Source: CAYXSX01 sp964467925 | GTDB lineage: Bacteria > Pseudomonadota > Alphaproteobacteria > Micavibrionales > Micavibrionaceae | DNA length: 64,000 nucleotides | Assembly: GCA_964467925.1 (NCBI GenBank) | Contig: CAYXSX010000003.1 | Location: forward strand, 118,478-182,477 | Reading direction: 5' to 3' | In this document: one piece after another, positions 60,913 through 64,000 of the stretch | Position numbering within the stretch: the stretch's first letter is position 1 | Layout: every line of letters begins with the position of its first letter | Made by a program: the position numbers and the translations under genes | Notes under the pieces: generated by a model | Told to the model about the DNA's origin: nothing | The model's database searches: none | Seen by the model: only the letters and a program-made list of their open reading frames with translations

Positions 60913-61371
60913 TTGAATTGTATAGGTGATTTTGAAAATTCGACCCTAAGTTCAAAGAAAGAAAAGGGTGATGTCTTTGCTGGTCTCGAAAGAAGCGACA
61001 TTGTACTCAACGCAATAAGAAAATTGGCTATTGATGGGCCGGAAGCCGATATCCTTGATGAGGCCCTTTTATACCGTGAGCTTATGAAGGCAAAAATGAA
61101 AGGCCTTCCCCAAGGCAAAGAAGGGCCAGAGCACGTGTATCTGTTTTTATATACACGTTTGAAAGTAGATCATTTTCCTGGCAGAATTGATCAAGGCTTG
61201 AGGTTTAATAATAAGGATGTCAGGAAGGAGTTTGCCGCATTACCGGCACACGAATACTCGGAGGATATTCAAGCCTATCTTAGAGAAAGGCGGGAGTTGA
61301 CGAAGCATATAGTTCCTCCGCATCTGGCGCAAAAACCTGAAGCGGATACTCCAGCTGTAAAGCGTGATTAG
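60913..61371 (+). CDS. Hypothetical protein, 152 residues (orphan)
   Basis: Starts on TTG 60913 with AAGGGAG about seven bases upstream; no ATG is near. Highly charged and helical, with a Lys-rich middle (ELMKAKMKGLPQGKEG) and a conserved-looking VYLFLYTRLKVDHFPGRIDQ. No signal peptide, membrane segment or known domain. A/T-rich. It immediately precedes the tmRNA promoter. Use of TTG lowers confidence in the exact start. Confidence 0.7.
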   Translation: MNCIGDFENSTLSSKKEKGDVFAGLERSDIVLNAIRKLAIDGPEADILDEALLYRELMKAKMKGLPQGKEGPEHVYLFLYTRLKVDHFPGRIDQGLRFNNKDVRKEFAALPAHEYSEDIQAYLRERRELTKHIVPPHLAQKPEADTPAVKRD

Positions 61372-61407
61372 AGCTCCTGCCATAGACTTTTTTGGATACT
61401 TAACTCT

Positions 61408-61436
61408 TTGAAAAAATCTTCTATATCCGTTATAAT
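61408..61436 (+). promoter_or_regulatory. tmRNA promoter
   Basis: TTGAAA (61408-61413), 17-base spacer, TATAAT (61431-61436): a near-consensus sigma70 promoter that would start transcription at about 61443. Confidence 0.85.
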
Positions 61437-61442
61437 AGAGAT

Positions 61443-61790
61443 TGCCGGCTTGTTCCGGCTATGACGCTAAACGTGGTTGCGGAATAGACGTCAGTGGACC
61501 CGGGGGCAGTACCCGGCGAGTCCACCATCTGACACCAAAGGTGTCAGATGGTGGGCTCGAAACAGGATCGACACGCGTAGTAAAGGCTTCAGCGGCGTTC
61601 GGCAATCCGCCGTTACCGGATAATTTTGATAGTTGCAAATGACAACTCTCAGTTCGTAGCAGCCAACGACAACTTCGTTGGTGACGTTCGCATCGCTGCC
61701 TAATTGGGCAGTAGCGAAAGCTACAATCTAATTCCTTTCCTGTAACAAGGATAAGGTGGGGCTTGGTCCGCGCCTCGCAACAGAAGCGGA
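61443..61790 (+). ncRNA. ssrA: Circularly permuted two-piece tmRNA
   Basis: Rescues ribosomes stalled on broken mRNA and tags the peptide. The gene is permuted: the acceptor piece comes first and ends in CCA at 61525-61527; the coding piece begins at 61553. Acceptor stem bases 61517-61523 pair with 61553-61559, and the third pair is G61555-U61521, the alanyl-tRNA synthetase identity pair; discriminator A61524. T-arm CCGGG-GGCAGTA-CCCGG precedes it. A perfect hairpin at 61525-61551 is the spacer removed during processing. The tag frame starts at GCA 61635 with ANDN and ends IAA before TAA 61701-61703: 22 residues, long, with a second ANDN nine residues in. Exact mature ends are estimates. Confidence 0.95.
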
Positions 61791-61800
61791 CCATTTTTAT
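61765..61800 (+). terminator. Rho-independent terminator of tmRNA
   Basis: Stem GGTCCGC (61765-61771) / GCGGACC (61786-61792), then ATTTTTAT. It ends the precursor. Confidence 0.85.
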
Positions 61801-61816
61801 TATCTTTGTGTTTCTC

Positions 61817-62224
61817 TTATTTAGGGCCTGAGGCGTTATCACGTATTTCTAAAACGGGATGTGCGCCCTCAATATCAAAAAACCAGTTTTTTGTCTCTTT
61901 ATAAGCTCCTACAGCCAAACCAAATGCTAACAACAAGGTCATCACCATTCGCAAATTTGATTTCTCGTAATCTTCAGCTTGTGGGGCCAGTTTAGCCACC
62001 CAATCAGCAATAAGGAAACCACCTACAGCTCCTGCAGCCAATCCTACGCCACCCGCTGCTACGCTGGCTGCAGCGGCATATGCACGCTTAAACGTACTTT
62101 GTGCTTCCGGCATATCAGAAAAAGCCAATGCTGTTGCAACGGCGACAGCAGCGGCCCCTGTTAATGCCCAGCGAGTTTTCAGGCTTATGCCTTCGGATTC
62201 GGATGAATTACTCACTTCGCTCAT
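61817..62224 (-). CDS. Small hypothetical membrane protein (orphan)
   Basis: 135 residues. Three hydrophobic segments at about 19-36, 50-75 (Ala/Gly-rich, ASVAAGGVGLAAGAVGGFLIADW) and 91-108. Polar Ser-rich N-terminus without signal peptide. The small-residue runs suggest tight helix packing. No family recognised. It lies between tmRNA and sspB, on the opposite strand from both, and its 3' end is only 17 bases from the tmRNA terminator. TTGACATA at 62292-62299 precedes it. Confidence 0.75.
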   Translation of the reverse strand: MSEVSNSSESEGISLKTRWALTGAAAVAVATALAFSDMPEAQSTFKRAYAAAASVAAGGVGLAAGAVGGFLIADWVAKLAPQAEDYEKSNLRMVMTLLLAFGLAVGAYKETKNWFFDIEGAHPVLEIRDNASGPK

Positions 62225-62270
62225 AGTTTATACCCCCTGAAATGTTATCGAAAATATTGTTAATAGTCGT

Positions 62271-62299
62271 AATTACTATTGCGAGAAACTATATGTCAA
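62271..62299 (-). promoter_or_regulatory. Possible promoter of the small membrane orphan, TTGACATA type
   Basis: Minus-strand TTGACA (62294-62299), 17-base spacer, GTAATT (62271-62276). The -35 is perfect, the -10 weak. Confidence 0.4.
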
Positions 62300-62452
62300 G
62301 AGAAATGTAGCGCGAGTAATAAAATTAGTTTAAACTTGCGCCGAAACGCCTAAACTCTTAAAAAATTATCCTTCATCTCCCCTGTGCATCCTTGTGCATC
62401 AATCCCAAATACGGCCTTGATTTATAGTCCCGATATCTGCCAAACATAACCT

Positions 62453-62956
62453 ATGACTAAAGATGACGATGAAATCCTGCGGTACGACAAGATGGTGGAG
62501 GGGGCCCTTCGCGGGGTTGTGCGTTCCTCCATTGAGGAAGTCATAGCGCATGGTCTTCCGGGCGATCATCATTTTTATATTACCTTTTTGACCGACTATA
62601 ACGGCGTGGACATCCCTGATTACCTTCGCGACCGTTACCCGGGCGAGATGACCATCGTCTTGCAATATCAGTTCTCGGACCTGTCGGTCGATGATGACAT
62701 CCTGCGCGTTACGCTTTCCTTTAATAATGTGCCGGAGCGCCTTGTCGTGCCGCTGGCTGCTATTACGATTTTCGCCGATCCGTCCGTGAATTTCGCGCTA
62801 CAGTTCCAGCCGCTGGGTGAGGACGAGATGGACGGCCTTGATTTCGATCTGGACGAAGACGAGCCCGACGATGACGGGCCGAAGGGCAAAGGTAAAAAGA
62901 AAAAAGGCGAGGAAACCGGCGAGGTTGTCTCTCTTGATCAGTTCCGGAAGAAATGA
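62453..62956 (+). CDS. sspB: ClpXP adaptor SspB, alphaproteobacterial type
   Basis: 167 residues. SspB tethers ssrA-tagged proteins to ClpX. The domain (about 8-115) has YDKMVEGALRGVVRSSIEEV, the FYITFLTDYNGVDIPDYLRDRYPGEMTIVLQYQ segment and VPLAAITIFADPSVNFALQF, as in SspB-alpha of Caulobacter-like bacteria. A highly acidic then Lys-rich linker precedes the ClpX-binding C-terminal tail EVVSLDQFRKK. It lies about 0.7 kb from the tmRNA gene, so substrate source and adaptor are neighbours. ATG 62453 lacks a strong ribosome site. Confidence 0.93.
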   Translation: MTKDDDEILRYDKMVEGALRGVVRSSIEEVIAHGLPGDHHFYITFLTDYNGVDIPDYLRDRYPGEMTIVLQYQFSDLSVDDDILRVTLSFNNVPERLVVPLAAITIFADPSVNFALQFQPLGEDEMDGLDFDLDEDEPDDDGPKGKGKKKKGEETGEVVSLDQFRKK

Positions 62957-63004
62957 CGGGTGTCAGGTGACGGCGACCGGGTGACGGATTAAGGGGCGTT
63001 TGGT

Positions 63005-63373
63005 TTGGTTTCTTCCGTTTATGATCTGGATGTCTATAAAAGGGCGTACAAACTGGCGCTTGAGATACATGCGCTAACGCTGAATTTTCCAAAAAATGAG
63101 CAATATGCTATGGCTGACCAGATGCGCCGCGCCAGTAAAGGAATATGTGCCAATTTGGCGGAAGGTTTTGCAAAGGGGCACAAATCTGCGCCTGAATTTA
63201 AGCGCTATGCGATAATAGCTGTTGGTTCTGCTGAAGAAATGAAGGTATGGCTTGATTTTTCAAGCGATCTTGGTTTTATCCCTGTAGCTGAGGCGTTAAA
63301 ATACAGAGAGGAATATTCCGTGATTTGCAGGCAAATCAATAAGCTGGCGGATAGTTGGGAGCGAAGAAATTGA
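63005..63373 (+). CDS. Four-helix-bundle protein (S23/23S rRNA intervening-sequence family)
   Basis: 122 residues from TTG 63005, with AAGGGG eight bases upstream. The start SSVYDLDVYKRAYKLALEIH and QMRRASKGICANLAEGFAKG match the small four-helix-bundle family found in 23S rRNA intervening sequences and at many other loci. Cellular role unresolved. Here it is away from rRNA. Its TGA overlaps the start of the next gene (TTGA). Confidence 0.85.
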   Translation: MVSSVYDLDVYKRAYKLALEIHALTLNFPKNEQYAMADQMRRASKGICANLAEGFAKGHKSAPEFKRYAIIAVGSAEEMKVWLDFSSDLGFIPVAEALKYREEYSVICRQINKLADSWERRN

Positions 63374-64000
63374 ATACTGCTCAAACACCGTTACCTGTCA
63401 CCTGGAAACCGTCACCCGAATCCGGTCCCTTCAAAACCATCCTCAAACGCGGGGAATTTCTCGATCATTCCCGTGTGACGGCGGGCGGAGCATCGCGTCC
63501 CGTTCCGTTCAAAATCTATCTTCCTGTCGGACACGATCTTGAAAAAATGCCCGTAATCATCTGGAGTCACGGCTTCGGCGGCAACCGCGACGGGGCGGCC
63601 TTTCTTTCCCGCTTTCTGGCCTCTTACGGCTATGCCATCGCGCACCTGACCCATTTCGGTACGGATAGCAGTTTGTGGGAGGGCAAGCCCGGCCATCCGT
63701 GGGATATTTTGCGCAAAGTGAAAATTCCCCGCGAAACCACGATCGATCGGTTTATGGACGTTCCCTTTGCGCTCGATGCGCTGGAAGAATGGGCGAAAGA
63801 GCCTGAAAACGCGGAATTCGGCAAGCTGCTGGATTTTGAAAATATGGGCATGTCGGGCCATTCCTTCGGTTCCATGACATCACAGGTTATGGCGGGCCAG
63901 ATGTTCCCCGACGTGAACGGGCGGCTTACCAGCATGAAGGAAGAGCGTTTCAAGGCGGGCATTCTTTATTCCCCCGTGCCGATCCGCCATCTGGTGGGGG
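63370..64000 (+). CDS. Alpha/beta hydrolase, N-terminal fragment
   Basis: 210 codons to the window edge, from TTG 63370 (GGGAG about 8 bases upstream), overlapping the preceding stop by TTGA. The nucleophile elbow is MGMSGHSFGSMTSQ (Ser of GHSFG), and the oxyanion side is IIWSHGFGGNRDGAAFLSRFLASYGY. The layout resembles dienelactone-hydrolase and PAF-acetylhydrolase relatives. No signal peptide is seen at this start. Acid and His of the triad lie beyond the window. Substrate unknown. Confidence 0.8.
   Translation, partial: MNTAQTPLPVTWKPSPESGPFKTILKRGEFLDHSRVTAGGASRPVPFKIYLPVGHDLEKMPVIIWSHGFGGNRDGAAFLSRFLASYGYAIAHLTHFGTDSSLWEGKPGHPWDILRKVKIPRETTIDRFMDVPFALDALEEWAKEPENAEFGKLLDFENMGMSGHSFGSMTSQVMAGQMFPDVNGRLTSMKEERFKAGILYSPVPIRHLVG

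Noticed and set aside
63412..63962. Two minus-strand frames near the right edge
   Set aside because: They are opposite an alpha/beta hydrolase reading frame that is open to the window edge with a clear GHSFG motif.
1..64000. Prophage, transposon or integrative element
   Set aside because: No integrase, transposase, portal, terminase or relaxase was found.

Overview
The window looks like chromosome of a free-living, Gram-negative alphaproteobacterium. GcrA (17537-18067), an alpha-type SspB (62453-62956), a circularly permuted two-piece tmRNA (about 61443-61790), the block rsh / DUF2062 / acpS / lepB / rnc / era, and HflKC-Do-MiaA all fit that class. A FlgC-like rod protein and pseudaminic-acid genes suggest a flagellated cell with glycosylated surface structures. 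The lineage cannot be fixed by eye; a Micavibrio- or Rhodospirillales-like relative is only a guess. There is no integrase, transposase, CRISPR array, tRNA or rRNA gene.

Layout. 1-9250: a surface-glycan island with pseF, pseG, a HAD phosphatase, a 6-phosphogluconolactonase-like enzyme, an HpcH/HpaI aldolase, a KdsB-like CMP-sugar synthetase, a 2-hydroxyacid dehydrogenase, an epimerase, two methyltransferases and a formyltransferase. The aldolase plus second CMP-transferase suggest a CMP-activated ulosonic acid besides pseudaminic acid. 9434-17323: a flagellar rod gene, the stringent-response enzyme, apt, and the acpS-lepB-rnc-era block. 17537-25106: gcrA, an RND efflux pair, a double cold-shock protein and an acyl-CoA ligase. 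25132-37331: pheT and pheS, normally adjacent, are separated by a 1281-residue OmpA-like / peptidoglycan-binding-like protein and a GNAT gene, with orphan genes on both sides. 37776-44269: rplT-rpmI, a voltage-gated cation channel, two DMT exporters, an orphan with an HExxH motif, and ilvC. 44559-52382: a second large modular orphan, an alpha/beta hydrolase-OsmC fusion, a strongly promoted orphan, and ilvB-ilvH preceded by a leader-peptide attenuator. 52498-64000: miaA, Do protease, hflC, hflK, mrp, folA, thyA, orphans, tmRNA, sspB, a four-helix-bundle protein and a truncated hydrolase.

Two themes run through the window. First, short palindromic repeats, most with GTCAT...ATGAC ends, sit in many intergenic gaps and fall into several sequence classes. 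Second, single orphan genes, several visibly richer in A/T than their neighbours, are inserted one at a time between core genes. Five of them have the identical octamer TTGACATA upstream, which suggests shared expression control. tmRNA and SspB, partners in ribosome rescue and ClpXP delivery, lie about 0.7 kb apart. No single operon is clearly a new defence or secretion system; the strongest novelty candidates are the ulosonic-acid module, the modular orphan family, and the orphan set with its common promoter element.
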